Below are positions 9,525 to 18,358 of a DNA stretch of 64,000 nucleotides, piece after piece. The position numbers and the translations under genes were made by a program. Position 1 is the first letter of the stretch; each line of letters begins with the position of its first letter. The stretch spans positions 124,001-188,000 of the forward strand of contig NZ_PJRN01000001.1 in NCBI RefSeq assembly GCF_002930105.1, in the 5' to 3' direction. This stretch comes from Billgrantia saliphila. Its GTDB lineage: Bacteria; Pseudomonadota; Gammaproteobacteria; Pseudomonadales; Halomonadaceae. The notes under the pieces are model-generated. The model worked only from the letters and a program-made list of their open reading frames with translations, ran no database searches and was not told the DNA's origin.

Positions 9525-10360
9525 TGCGCCTCGATGCGCTGCTGGCGCGGGCCGCCGAACGGCTATCGCGGGCCGGTTCGCCCAGCCCGCAGCTGGATGC
9601 CGAGGTATTGCTGTGCCACGTGCTGGGGGTCGATCGAACCTGGCTCTATACCTGGGGTGACCGCGTCGCGCCAACCTTTGAGCGGGCCCGCTTCGAGGCG
9701 CTGGTGGCGGCGCGCGCGGCGGGCCAGCCCGTGGCCTACCTGACCGGCGAGCGCGAATTCTGGGGGCTCGCCTTGACCACCTCACCGCAGACCCTGATTC
9801 CCCGGCCCGATACCGAGACGCTGGTGGAAGTGTTGCTCGAGTTGGCGCACGGGGGCTCGGGACGGCTGCTCGACCTCGGCACCGGAACCGGTGCCATTGC
9901 ACTGGCCTTCGCCAGCGAGCGCCCCGGCTGGGAAAGCCTCGGAGTGGATCGCGTATCCGAGGCGGTGGCGCTGGCGACGGCGAACGCCCACCGCCTGGGA
10001 ATCGCCCGTGCACGTTTCGTCGTCAGCGACTGGTTCTCCGCGCTGGCCAACGAGCGTTTCTCGCTGATCGCCGCCAACCCGCCCTATATCGACTCCCGCG
10101 ACCCCCATCTGACGCAGGGCGACGTGCGCTTCGAGCCGAAAAGCGCGCTGGTGGCGGACGACGCGGGGCTGGCCGATCTTCGCCACATCATCCGCAGCGC
10201 GCGCCACCATCTGGCGACGGGCGGCTGGCTGGCCCTTGAGCATGGCCATGAACAGGCGGCAGTAGTGCGAGCCCTGCTTCACGAGGCGGGCTATATCGAG
10301 GTGACCAGTCGCTGCGATCTTGGCGGCCGGGAGCGGGTGACCTACGGACGTTGGCCCTGA
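9524..10360 (+). CDS. prmC: Release factor glutamine N5-methyltransferase
   Basis: A 278-residue SAM-dependent methyltransferase that modifies the GGQ glutamine of RF1 and RF2. The SAM-binding loop DLGTGTGAIAL lies near residues 116-126 and the catalytic NPPY motif near 185. The N-terminal helical domain (RLDALLARAAERLSRAG) is present. The start was chosen at the ATG overlapping the prfA stop, giving family-typical length. The partner enzyme thus sits directly behind its substrate gene. Confidence 0.97.
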   Translation: MRLDALLARAAERLSRAGSPSPQLDAEVLLCHVLGVDRTWLYTWGDRVAPTFERARFEALVAARAAGQPVAYLTGEREFWGLALTTSPQTLIPRPDTETLVEVLLELAHGGSGRLLDLGTGTGAIALAFASERPGWESLGVDRVSEAVALATANAHRLGIARARFVVSDWFSALANERFSLIAANPPYIDSRDPHLTQGDVRFEPKSALVADDAGLADLRHIIRSARHHLATGGWLALEHGHEQAAVVRALLHEAGYIEVTSRCDLGGRERVTYGRWP

Positions 10361-10427
10361 GCCTGCGTTCTTGAACTTGCGTTGAGGTGGAGGCTGGAGG
10401 GCGGGCACTCACTGTGGTACATCTGTT

Positions 10428-10442
10428 CAGGAAATATTTCCA
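10428..10442. promoter_or_regulatory. Lrp-type operator in front of lrp
   Basis: CAGGAAATATTTCCA contains the 12-bp perfect palindrome GGAAATATTTCC and matches 12 of 15 positions of the published E. coli Lrp consensus YAGHAWATTWTDCTR. It lies 121 bases before the lrp start, inside a local A+T-rich patch, so autoregulation by Lrp is plausible. Confidence 0.5.
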
Positions 10443-10562
10443 TTTGTCGGCATGTTTGGACGACTGAACACCAGCAGTATCCTCGAAAACCGCTGTTTTT
10501 CAGGCTGATCCGCTGTCATGGCGACACTTCATTCACCTGATCCGGCTTGCCCCGACACGATA

Positions 10563-11063
10563 ATGAAAACCAAGACCCGCTCGCTCGACCGAATCGATCT
10601 CAAGATCCTGCGCTGCTTGCAGGAGAACGCCCGCATCTCCTATGTCGATCTGGCCGCTCAGGTTGGCCTCTCCACCACGCCTTGCCTGGAGCGCGTCAAG
10701 CGTCTGGAGAAGTCCGGCGTGATTCGTGGCTACAAGGCGGTGCTCGACCCTCGCTCGCTCAAGGCCAACCTGCTGGTGTTCGTCGAGATCAGCCTGGAGA
10801 CGCAGTCGCCGGCAGTATTCGACGAATTCCGTCGCGCCGTGGCCCGACTGCCGCAGATCCAGGAGTGCCACTTGGTGTCGGGCCAGTTCGATTACATTCT
10901 CAAGTGCCGGATCCCCGAGATGTCAGCGTATCGTCAGCTACTCGGCGATGTGGTGCTGACTCTTCCCGGCGTGAAGGAGTCCAAGAGCTATGTGGTAATG
11001 GAAGAGGTCAAGGAGGAGTTCTCGCTCTACGTACCCGACATCGAGGAACTCGAGAGCAAGTGA
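10563..11063 (+). CDS. lrp: Leucine-responsive regulatory protein
   Basis: A 166-residue Lrp/AsnC family regulator. The helix-turn-helix (DLAAQVGLSTTPCLERVKRLEKSGVI, about residues 27-52) is almost superimposable on E. coli Lrp. The RAM effector domain follows, with LLVFVEISLE, IQECHLVSGQFDYILKCRIPEMSAYR and LPGVKESKSYVVMEEVK. I chose the ATG giving MKTKTRSLDRIDLKIL because it matches the usual length; an ATG 45 bases upstream is possible, and neither has a clear ribosome-binding site. Its stop overlaps the moeB start. Lrp commonly controls amino-acid and amine catabolism, so it may influence the polyamine genes that follow. Confidence 0.93.
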   Translation: MKTKTRSLDRIDLKILRCLQENARISYVDLAAQVGLSTTPCLERVKRLEKSGVIRGYKAVLDPRSLKANLLVFVEISLETQSPAVFDEFRRAVARLPQIQECHLVSGQFDYILKCRIPEMSAYRQLLGDVVLTLPGVKESKSYVVMEEVKEEFSLYVPDIEELESK

Positions 11064-11815
11064 TGGCAATGAACGACGAGGCACTGCTGCGCTACAGCCG
11101 ACAGATCATGCTGGAGGCGATCGACATCGAGGGGCAGGAGCGCCTGCTGGCTTCGCGTGCGCTGGTGGTCGGGGCCGGCGGCCTAGGCTCGCCGGTGGCG
11201 CTCTACCTGGCCGCCGCCGGTGTCGGACACTTGACCCTGGCCGACGCCGACGAGGTAGAGCTCTCCAACCTGCAGCGCCAGGTCGCTCACGGCATGAGCG
11301 ACCTGGGGCGCAACAAGGCGGCATCCGCCCGCGAGGCGGCGCTGGCGCTGAACCCCGGCTGTGACATCCGCGTTGTGGAAGAACACCTGACCGACGAGGC
11401 GTTGGACGCCGCCGTCGGTCAGGTCGATCTGGTGCTCGATTGCACCGATCGATTCGCCAGCCGCTACGGGATCAATGCCGCCTGCCGCCGGGCCGGGGTG
11501 CCGCTGGTCTCGGGCGCGGCGATCCGCTTCTCCGGGCAGCTTGCGGTTTTCGATCCGCGCGATGCCAACTCGCCCTGCTACGCCTGCCTCTATCCGCCCG
11601 GCGAGGGCGGCGACGATGAGCTCCGCTGCGCCGAGAGCGGTGTGGTGGCCCCCTTGGTAGGGTTGATCGGCAGCTTTCAGGCGCTCGAGGCGGTCAAACT
11701 GCTCAGCGGCGCCGGCACGCCGCATCGGGGACTCTCCACTTTCGACGGCTTGAGCGGACAATGGCGTCACTATCAGGTGCCGCGCGATCCGGCTTGCCCG
11801 GTCTGCGCGCGGTGA
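11063..11815 (+). CDS. moeB: Molybdopterin-synthase adenylyltransferase (MoeB/ThiF family)
   Basis: A 250-residue E1-like adenylyltransferase. It carries the ATP-binding GAGGLGSPVALYLAAAGVG near residues 33-51, the NLQRQ motif, LDCTDRF, and two zinc-binding CxxC pairs at Cys172/Cys175 (CYAC) and Cys245/Cys248 (CPVC). The length matches E. coli MoeB (249). It activates the C-terminal glycine of MoaD for molybdopterin synthesis. A role in thiamine synthesis (ThiF) cannot be fully excluded. The ATG overlaps the lrp stop, suggesting translational coupling with lrp; in Pseudomonas-type genomes moeB usually follows prmC directly. Confidence 0.9.
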   Translation: MAMNDEALLRYSRQIMLEAIDIEGQERLLASRALVVGAGGLGSPVALYLAAAGVGHLTLADADEVELSNLQRQVAHGMSDLGRNKAASAREAALALNPGCDIRVVEEHLTDEALDAAVGQVDLVLDCTDRFASRYGINAACRRAGVPLVSGAAIRFSGQLAVFDPRDANSPCYACLYPPGEGGDDELRCAESGVVAPLVGLIGSFQALEAVKLLSGAGTPHRGLSTFDGLSGQWRHYQVPRDPACPVCAR

Positions 11816-12169
11816 GTCCTGTCTCGGGCTGACGCCAACCTACGGTCCGTCCGCTGACGTCCGCCGCAGCCCTGCCCGCGGTCGATGCGGTCGCGGGCTG
11901 CCCTGATGGTGATTAATTGACACTTACGGGCGCGGGTCGTGTCGAAAACTTCCGTGAAGACAGAAAAGCTGCGTTCGCCGGGAGGCGCCACTGATGCGTT
12001 TCGCTGTCATCGATACGGGCCGGTTGGGGTGGTTGGGTTAGATGGCGCCGTTATCGAATACTTGACATCTTGCGCTGGTTTGATGCCAGACTAGTCGGGA
12101 CTGGACCCGACCGATACCTTGATGATTCGAGTCACCGGAGGGTCTCTCGCCAACCCAGGGATGCGCGCA
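11816..12169. other. 354-base gap before the polyamine genes
   Basis: No convincing gene is seen here. It holds an imperfect G+C-rich inverted repeat near 11862-11902 without a T-run, which could end the moeB transcript. Two TTGACA hexamers lie at 11917-11922 and 12062-12067 and are candidate -35 elements for the downstream puuB-puuA genes, but neither has a good -10 at 16-18 bp. The gap is long enough to hold operators for PuuR or Lrp; none is clear enough to assign. Confidence 0.5.
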
Positions 12170-13462
12170 ATGTTCCGTGCCACAACGCCCGATAGCCCCG
12201 CCTCCTACTATCGCGACAGCATAGCGGTCGAGCTCGATCCCTGCCCGCCGCTGAGCGGTGAAAACCGCGCCGATGTCTGCGTAATAGGCGGTGGTATCAC
12301 CGGCTGTTCCGCGGCGCTTCATCTGGCCGAGCGCGGGTACTCGGTAGTGCTGCTCGAAGCGCATGAGTTGGGGTTCGGCGCCTCGGGGCGCAGCGGCGGG
12401 CAGATACTGCCCGGTCTGGGCACCGATATCTCCACCGTGGAGCAGGCGCTGGGGCGTGAGCGCGCCCGTGAGGTGTGGGAAATGAGCCGCGAGGCGGTGC
12501 GCCTTACCGCCGAGCGTATCGAGCAGCATGCGATTCCCTGTGACCTCGCCTGGGGCTATCTACATGCCGCGGTGAAGCCGCGCCACGTACGCGAACTGCA
12601 GCAATTGCAGGAGCGTCTGGCTCGCGATTACGGCTACGAGGCGCTGACCTGGCTCGGGGGCGATGCGCTGCGTGAGCGCGTGGCAACCGATGCCTACCCG
12701 GGTGCGCTCTATGAGCGCGAAGGCGGTCATCTTCATCCGCTCAACTATACCCTGGGCCTGGCCCGTGCCGCTCAGCGGGCCGGTGTGACGATCTATGAAC
12801 GCAGCCCAGCCCGGACCATCCGCCGCGGTCAGCCGGCAACGGTGGAAACCGAGCGCGGCAGGATCACCGCCGATTTCGTGGTGGTGGGGGCCAATGCTTA
12901 TATGGGCCGCCTGTTGCCGGAGCTGGAAGGTCGCATCATGCGTGCCGCCAACTACATCATCGCCACCGAATCCCTCGGCGAAGCGCGTGCGGCCCAGGTG
13001 CTACCGCGCAACGATGCGCTCTCGGATGCCAACTTCGTTCTCGACTACTACCGCCTTTCGGCGGACAAGCGGCTGATCTATGGCGGTGAAGTCAGCTACG
13101 ATGGGCGCGAGCCCCGAGGCCTGCAGCAGCGCATGGACGCAAAAATTGCGCGCCTGTTTCCGGTGCTCGAAGGGGTGCGTATCGACTACCGCTGGGGAGG
13201 CGATGTGGCGATCACGCTCAACCGGGCACCTGATTTCGGCCGCCTGGGCGCCAACGTCTACTATGCCCAGGGCTACTCGGGGCACGGCATGGCGCTGGCC
13301 GGTCTCTCGGGGCGGCTAATGGCCGAGGCCATCGCCGGGCAGAGCGAGCGTTTCGACGTCTTCGCCGCCATGCCGCACCGCCATTTTCCTGGTGGCGAGC
13401 GGTTGCGCACGCCGCTGCTGGTACTGGCCACCCATTTCTACAAGTTGCGCGACCGACTATAA
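12170..13462 (+). CDS. puuB: Gamma-glutamylputrescine oxidoreductase (PuuB-like), copy 1
   Basis: A 430-residue FAD-dependent oxidase of the DAO family (E. coli PuuB is 426). The dinucleotide-binding motif VCVIGGGITGCSAALHLAE spans residues 36-54, with the second FAD contact GASGRSGGQI near 78. The C-terminal signature NVYYAQGYSGHGMALAGLSGRLMAEAI is typical of the PuuB/OrdL group. The start was chosen at the ATG preceded by AGGG; two earlier in-frame starts are possible. In the Puu pathway this enzyme oxidises gamma-glutamylputrescine to gamma-glutamyl-aminobutyraldehyde. It is followed 37 bases later by a puuA-like gene. A paralogue lies at 19225-20517. Confidence 0.88.
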   Translation: MFRATTPDSPASYYRDSIAVELDPCPPLSGENRADVCVIGGGITGCSAALHLAERGYSVVLLEAHELGFGASGRSGGQILPGLGTDISTVEQALGRERAREVWEMSREAVRLTAERIEQHAIPCDLAWGYLHAAVKPRHVRELQQLQERLARDYGYEALTWLGGDALRERVATDAYPGALYEREGGHLHPLNYTLGLARAAQRAGVTIYERSPARTIRRGQPATVETERGRITADFVVVGANAYMGRLLPELEGRIMRAANYIIATESLGEARAAQVLPRNDALSDANFVLDYYRLSADKRLIYGGEVSYDGREPRGLQQRMDAKIARLFPVLEGVRIDYRWGGDVAITLNRAPDFGRLGANVYYAQGYSGHGMALAGLSGRLMAEAIAGQSERFDVFAAMPHRHFPGGERLRTPLLVLATHFYKLRDRL

Positions 13463-13499
13463 CGATCACAAGCCCGGGACGGGCCGATACGAGGTTCCC

Positions 13500-14846
13500 A
13501 TGAAAGACCTGGAAAGCTGGCTGAAAGAACGACGCATCACCGAGGTGGAGTGTCTGGTCAGCGATATCACCGGCATCGCCCGCGGCAAGATTACTCCCGT
13601 CTCCAAGTTCATGGCCGAGAAGGGCATGCGTCTGCCCGAAAGCGTCCTGCTACAGACCGTGACCGGTGACTATGTCGAGGACGAGCTCTACTATTCGCTG
13701 CTCGATCCGGCGGACATCGACATGCTGTGCCGCCCCGATATTTCCGCCGTCTACCCGGTGCCCTGGGCGATCGAGCCCACCGCCCAGGTGATTCACGACT
13801 GCTACGACAAGATGGGCAATCCCATCGAGCTTTCCTGCCGAAATCAGCTCAAGCGCGTGCTGGCGCTGTACGCCGAGAAGGGCTGGAAGCCGGTGGTGGC
13901 GCCAGAAATGGAGTTCTACCTGACCAAGCGCTGCGAGGATCCCGACCTGCCGCTGCAGCCGCCCATCGGTCGTAGCGGGCGCCAGGAGACCGGACGTCAG
14001 TCCTTCTCGATCGACGCCGCCAATGAGTTCGATCCGCTGTTCGAGGACATGTACGATTGGTGCGAAATCCAGGGACTCGACATCGATACCCTGATCCACG
14101 AAGAGGGGACCGCCCAGATGGAGATCAACTTCCGTCACGGCGACCCCTTGATGCTGGCCGACCAGGTCTTCTTGTTCAAGCGCACCCTGCGCGAGGCGGC
14201 ACTCAAGCACGACGTGGCGGCTACCTTCATGGCCAAGCCGATCACCAACGAGCCCGGCAGCGCCATGCATATCCACCAGAGCGTGCTGGATGCCAGCACC
14301 GGCAGGAGCGTGTTTGCCAACGAGGACGGCTCCATGAGCCAGCTCTTCCTGCATCACATCGGTGGGCTGCAGCGCTTCATTCCCGAGGCGCTGCCGCTGA
14401 TGGCGCCCAACGTCAACTCGTTCCGTCGCTTCCTGCCCGACACCTCGGCGCCGGTCAATGTCGAGTGGGGCGAGGAGAACCGCACCTGCGGCCTGCGCGT
14501 CCCCGATTCGACGCCGCAGAACCGGCGTATCGAGAACCGTTTGCCCGGCGCCGATGCCAACGCCTATCTCGCCATTGCCGCCAGCCTGCTGTGCGGTTAC
14601 CTCGGCATGGTGCAGCAGCTCAATCCCTCCGCACCGGTGCAAGGGCGGGCATTCGAGCGGCGCAATCTGCGCCTGCCGTTCACCCTGGAGCAGGCGCTGG
14701 AACGCATGGAGCACTGCGCCGAGCTGGAGCGCCACATGGGCCACCGCTTCGTGACCGGCTACGTCGCGGTCAAACGGGTGGAGAACGAGAACTTCAAGAA
14801 AGTGATCAGTTCCTGGGAGAGGGAGTTCCTGTTGCTGAGCGTCTAG
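13500..14846 (+). CDS. puuA: Gamma-glutamylpolyamine synthetase (PuuA-like), copy 1
   Basis: A 448-residue glutamine-synthetase-family ligase that probably attaches glutamate to putrescine or another amine using ATP. Family motifs are visible: APEMEFYL near residue 138, the metal and ATP motif NEPGSAMHIHQS near 250, APNVNSFRRFLP near 302, and ENRLPGADANAYLAIAASL near 345. It lacks the adenylylation loop of GlnA. The start MKDLESWLKERRITEVECL fits the PuuA group. Its placement between a PuuB-like oxidase and a Pot-type importer supports polyamine rather than ammonia as the acceptor. The exact amine cannot be read from sequence. A second, more distant copy lies at 21292-22668. Confidence 0.88.
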   Translation: MKDLESWLKERRITEVECLVSDITGIARGKITPVSKFMAEKGMRLPESVLLQTVTGDYVEDELYYSLLDPADIDMLCRPDISAVYPVPWAIEPTAQVIHDCYDKMGNPIELSCRNQLKRVLALYAEKGWKPVVAPEMEFYLTKRCEDPDLPLQPPIGRSGRQETGRQSFSIDAANEFDPLFEDMYDWCEIQGLDIDTLIHEEGTAQMEINFRHGDPLMLADQVFLFKRTLREAALKHDVAATFMAKPITNEPGSAMHIHQSVLDASTGRSVFANEDGSMSQLFLHHIGGLQRFIPEALPLMAPNVNSFRRFLPDTSAPVNVEWGEENRTCGLRVPDSTPQNRRIENRLPGADANAYLAIAASLLCGYLGMVQQLNPSAPVQGRAFERRNLRLPFTLEQALERMEHCAELERHMGHRFVTGYVAVKRVENENFKKVISSWEREFLLLSV

Positions 14847-14915
14847 TCTCCTGTGTCCGGCGGGCGGCGCATCGGTTCGCGGCGTTCGCCCGGCTCAGCA
14901 GTCTGCGATGCTCGA

Positions 14916-14934
14916 AGCGGCGTACAGCGCCGCT
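14916..14934 (+). other. Hairpin between puuA and potF
   Basis: AGCGGCG and CGCCGCT form a perfect 7-bp stem around a 5-base loop in the 212-base gap after puuA copy 1. No T-run follows, so this may be an mRNA-stabilising or attenuating structure. The rest of the gap shows no gene and no convincing promoter. Confidence 0.35.
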
Positions 14935-15058
14935 CGGCTGCCGTCCGTAGCGACGGGTATGAGAAGGCGGCCACCCGAGTCTGCCCGACGGACTGGCCGG
15001 GCCGACGCAAATGATGCAGAACGACCTACAACGCAAACAAAACACGAGAGGTGCCATC

Positions 15059-16162
15059 ATGTCCCGCCAACGCAAGCTGTCTCTGGCCGTCACCCTGGGG
15101 TCCCTGGCCATGGTCGCCACCGCGGCCCAGGCCAATGAAGTCCGCGTCTACAACTGGTCGGATTACATCGCTCCCGACACTCTGGAGAAGTTCACCGAGG
15201 CGACCGGCATCGAGGTGATCTACGACGTCTACGACAGCAACGAAGTGCTCGACGCGGCGATGCTCTCGGGCCGCTCCGGCTACGACGTGGTGGTGCCCTC
15301 GAACTACTATCTGACTCGCCAGGTCAGCGCCGGGGTCTATCAGGAACTGGATCACGACAAGATTCCCAACATGGAGAATCTCAATCCGGAACTGATGGAT
15401 GATCTGGAGTCGATCGACCCCGGCAGCCGCTATTCGATTCCCTATATGTGGGGCACCAACGGCATCGGCTACAATGTCGAGCGGGTCACGGAAATTCTCG
15501 GCGAGGACGCCCCGACCGATTCCTGGGCGATGATTTTCGATCCCGAAGTGACCGCTGCGCTGAACGAAGGTGGCTGCGGTATCGCCATGCTCGATACGGG
15601 GGACGACATGCTGTCCGCCGGCATGGCCTATCTGGGATTGTCGCCGCTTTCCAGCGAGTCCGCGGACATCGAGGCGGCCGGCGACCTGATCGCCGCGGTG
15701 CGCGACAACATCACCTACTTCCACTCCTCGCGCTACATCTCCGATCTCGCCAATGGTGACATCTGCGTGGCGGCGGGTTACTCCGGCGACATCTTTCAGG
15801 CTGCCGACCGTGCCGAGGAGGCCGGGCGCGATTTCACCATCGAGTACAGCATCCCCAAAGAGGGGGCGGCGCTGTGGTTCGACATGATGGCGATTCCCGC
15901 CGACGCGCCCAACCCCGACAACGCTCACGCCTTCATCAATTTCATCCTCGAGCCCGAGATCGCCGCAGAAATCACCGAGTACGTGGTCTACGCCAACCCC
16001 AACATCGCTGCCAACGAGTTCCTCGACCCCGAGATCCTCAACGATCCGGCCGTCTACCCCGACCAGGAAGTGATGGACAATCTCTTCGTCCAGGAAGAGA
16101 AGTCACTGGCGGTGCAGCGTGTGCGCACGCGCGTCTGGAACCGGGTGAAATCCGGCATGTGA
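15059..16162 (+). CDS. potF: Putrescine/polyamine-binding periplasmic protein
   Basis: A 367-residue extracellular solute-binding protein (E. coli PotF is 370). A Sec signal peptide with probable cleavage after AAQA (residue 25) leads into NEVRVYNWSDYIAPDTLEKF, the hallmark N-terminus of PotF/PotD/SpuD-type proteins. Conserved binding-site segments include YDVVVPSNYYLTRQ, PYMWGTNGIGYN and IPKEGAALWFDMMAIP. It is the recognition component of the PotFGHI importer encoded downstream. A strong hairpin lies between it and potG, which may raise potF transcript levels over the rest of the operon. Confidence 0.95.
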   Translation: MSRQRKLSLAVTLGSLAMVATAAQANEVRVYNWSDYIAPDTLEKFTEATGIEVIYDVYDSNEVLDAAMLSGRSGYDVVVPSNYYLTRQVSAGVYQELDHDKIPNMENLNPELMDDLESIDPGSRYSIPYMWGTNGIGYNVERVTEILGEDAPTDSWAMIFDPEVTAALNEGGCGIAMLDTGDDMLSAGMAYLGLSPLSSESADIEAAGDLIAAVRDNITYFHSSRYISDLANGDICVAAGYSGDIFQAADRAEEAGRDFTIEYSIPKEGAALWFDMMAIPADAPNPDNAHAFINFILEPEIAAEITEYVVYANPNIAANEFLDPEILNDPAVYPDQEVMDNLFVQEEKSLAVQRVRTRVWNRVKSGM

Positions 16163-16168
16163 TCCCGC

Positions 16169-16188
16169 GCCGGCCCGTCGGGGCCGGC
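16169..16188 (+). other. Intercistronic hairpin between potF and potG
   Basis: GCCGGCCC and GGGCCGGC form a perfect 8-bp stem around the tetraloop GTCG, starting 7 bases after the potF stop. Such structures after binding-protein genes in ABC operons often protect the upstream mRNA or partly terminate transcription. There is no T-run here. Confidence 0.55.
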
Positions 16189-16220
16189 CGTTCCATCTCA
16201 CCGGTTCGAGGAGATCCGCG

Positions 16221-17396
16221 ATGCCACAATCCCAGACCCAAGCGACCGAGCCGCCGCGACGCGTCGCCGAGCCGACAGCAGCGGTAGGCAAGCCGCGCCC
16301 GGCGCGAGACGAGTCACTGATGGAGATCCGTCGTGTCAGCAAGCGCTTCGATGGAGTGCTGGCGGTGGATGACGTCAACCTGTCGATCCGGCGCGGCGAA
16401 ATCTTCGCCCTGCTGGGCGGTTCCGGCTCGGGCAAGTCCACCCTGCTGCGTATACTGGCCGGTTTCGAGAAACCGAGCGAAGGTCGCATCGTACTCGATG
16501 GCGAAGACATCACCACCATGCCGCCCTACGAGCGACCGATCAACATGATGTTCCAGTCCTATGCGCTGTTCCCGCACATGACGGTGGCGCAGAACATCGC
16601 CTTCGGCCTCAAACAGGATCGGCTGCCGCGACGCGAGATCGACGAGCGCGTGGCCAATATGCTCAAGCTGGTGCATATGGAGGCATACGCCCGGCGTAAG
16701 CCGCACCAGCTCTCCGGTGGACAACGACAGCGCGTGGCCCTGGCGCGCTCGCTGGCCAAGCGCCCCAAGCTGCTGCTGCTCGACGAACCGATGGGGGCGC
16801 TGGACAAGAAATTGCGCACCGAGATGCAGCTCGAGGTGGTACAGATTCTTGAGCGCGTCGGGGTCACCTGCATCATGGTCACGCATGATCAGGAGGAAGC
16901 CATGACCATGGCCGATCGAGTGGCGATCATGGCCGATGGCTGGATCGCCCAAGTGGGGACTCCGATGGATGTCTACGAAAGCCCGGCCAACCGCATGGTG
17001 GCCGAATTCGTCGGCACGGTGAACCTGTTCGAGGGCGAGATCGTGGTCGACGAGACCGACCACTGCGTCATCGACAGCCCCATGCTTGGCCGCGCGATCC
17101 GCATCGGCCATGGCGTGAGTACCCAAGCCGACGAGCGCCGGGTCTGGGTGGCCGTGCGTCCGGAGAAGACCTGTCTGACTCGTGAACGCCCCGTGGGCGA
17201 AACCAACTGGGCAGCCGGCATCGTCGAGGATATCGCCTATCTCGGCGGGCTCTCGGTCTATTACGTACGCATCGAGAGCGGTCATCTGGTCAAGGCCAGC
17301 ATGGCCAACACCGAACGCCGCGGCGACCGGCCGCGCTGGGACGAACCGGTCTACGTGCACTGGGACGAGCAGAGCGCCGTCATCCTGCGCGACTGA
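16221..17396 (+). CDS. potG: Polyamine ABC transporter ATP-binding protein
   Basis: A 391-residue ABC ATPase (E. coli PotG is 377) with a Pro-rich N-terminal extension, as in PotG. The Walker A loop GGSGSGKST lies near residues 65-73, the signature [16 protein letters not shown] near 163-178, and Walker [13 protein letters not shown] follows. The C-terminal TOBE_2 domain contains [12 protein letters not shown]. It energises import of putrescine or spermidine through PotH and PotI. It is followed 51 bases later by potH. Confidence 0.95.
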   Translation: MPQSQTQATEPPRRVAEPTAAVGKPRPARDESLMEIRRVSKRFDGVLAVDDVNLSIRRGEIFALLGGSGSGKSTLLRILAGFEKPSEGRIVLDGEDITTMPPYERPINMMFQSYALFPHMTVAQNIAFGLKQDRLPRREIDERVANMLKLVHMEAYARRKPHQLSGGQRQRVALARSLAKRPKLLLLDEPMGALDKKLRTEMQLEVVQILERVGVTCIMVTHDQEEAMTMADRVAIMADGWIAQVGTPMDVYESPANRMVAEFVGTVNLFEGEIVVDETDHCVIDSPMLGRAIRIGHGVSTQADERRVWVAVRPEKTCLTRERPVGETNWAAGIVEDIAYLGGLSVYYVRIESGHLVKASMANTERRGDRPRWDEPVYVHWDEQSAVILRD

Positions 17397-17447
17397 TCGA
17401 TTTCGCGGGCCGTCGTGTTCGCCGCGGCCCGCCTGGGGGATATCCGC

Positions 17448-18356
17448 ATGTTCAACTTCACCGTTCGCCCGCGGCGACTGTTCGGGCCTGGCAGGCGCTG
17501 GGTCATTGCCGTGCCGCTGCTGTGGTTGACGCTGTTCTTTCTGCTGCCGTTCGGCATCGTGCTCAAGATCAGCCTGTCCCAAGCGGCCATCTCGATACCG
17601 CCGTACAGCGCCGTCTTCGATTATGCCAACGAGACGCTCAATATAATCCTCACGTTCGGCAACTACCTGTTTCTGGCCACCGATTCGCTCTATGTCTCGG
17701 CCTACTGGGGTTCGGTGAAGATCGCCTTGCTGGCGACGGTGCTGTGCCTGTTGATTGGCTACCCCATGGCCTACGCCATGGCGCGAGCGCCGGCGCACTG
17801 GCAACTGGTGCTGCTGCTGCTGGTGATGCTGCCGTCATGGACATCGTTTCTGATCCGCGTCTACGCCTGGATGGGCATCCTCAGCAATAACGGCTTGATC
17901 AACAATGTATTGATCTGGGCGGGGCTCATCGACTCGCCGATCCGCATGCTCAACACCAACTTCGCCGTGATACTGGGGATCGTCTACGCCTACCTGCCGT
18001 TCATGGTGTTGCCGCTCTATGCCAATCTCACCCGCCTCGACGTCTCGCTGCTGGAGGCGGCCTCCGACCTCGGTTCGCGCAAGCTCAACACTCTGCTCAG
18101 GGTGACCCTGCCGCTGTCCAAGGGCGGCATCATCGCCGGCTCGATGCTGGTCTTCATTCCCGCCGTGGGCGAATTCGTCATACCCGAGCTATTGGGCGGC
18201 CCCAGCACCCTGATGATCGGCAAGGTGCTGTGGGCGGAGTTCTTCCACAATCGCGATTGGCCGGTGGCCTCGGCGCTGGCGATGGTCATGCTGGCAATCC
18301 TGATCGTGCCCATCGCCCTGTTCCATCGCTATCAGTCACGCGAGCTGGAGGAGTGA
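17448..18356 (+). CDS. potH: Polyamine ABC transporter permease
   Basis: A 302-residue inner-membrane permease with about six transmembrane helices, the first at residues 14-35 (WVIAVPLLWLTLFFLLPFGIVL). The EAA coupling motif appears as LLEAASDLGSRKLNTLLRVTLPLSKGGI near residue 200. The ATG preceded by GGGGGA was chosen over a GTG 33 bases upstream. It pairs with potI, whose start overlaps the end of this gene. Confidence 0.95.
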   Translation: MFNFTVRPRRLFGPGRRWVIAVPLLWLTLFFLLPFGIVLKISLSQAAISIPPYSAVFDYANETLNIILTFGNYLFLATDSLYVSAYWGSVKIALLATVLCLLIGYPMAYAMARAPAHWQLVLLLLVMLPSWTSFLIRVYAWMGILSNNGLINNVLIWAGLIDSPIRMLNTNFAVILGIVYAYLPFMVLPLYANLTRLDVSLLEAASDLGSRKLNTLLRVTLPLSKGGIIAGSMLVFIPAVGEFVIPELLGGPSTLMIGKVLWAEFFHNRDWPVASALAMVMLAILIVPIALFHRYQSRELEE

Positions 18357-18358
18357 CC

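Noticed and set aside
14994..15009. TGGC and GCA at sigma-54 spacing before potF
   Set aside because: The TT of the -12 element and two other conserved positions are missing; a chance match in G+C-rich DNA is likely.
16314..17804. 496-codon open frame opposite potG and potH
   Set aside because: It is antisense to recognised transporter genes and rich in His and Gln, as expected for a G+C-rich shadow frame.
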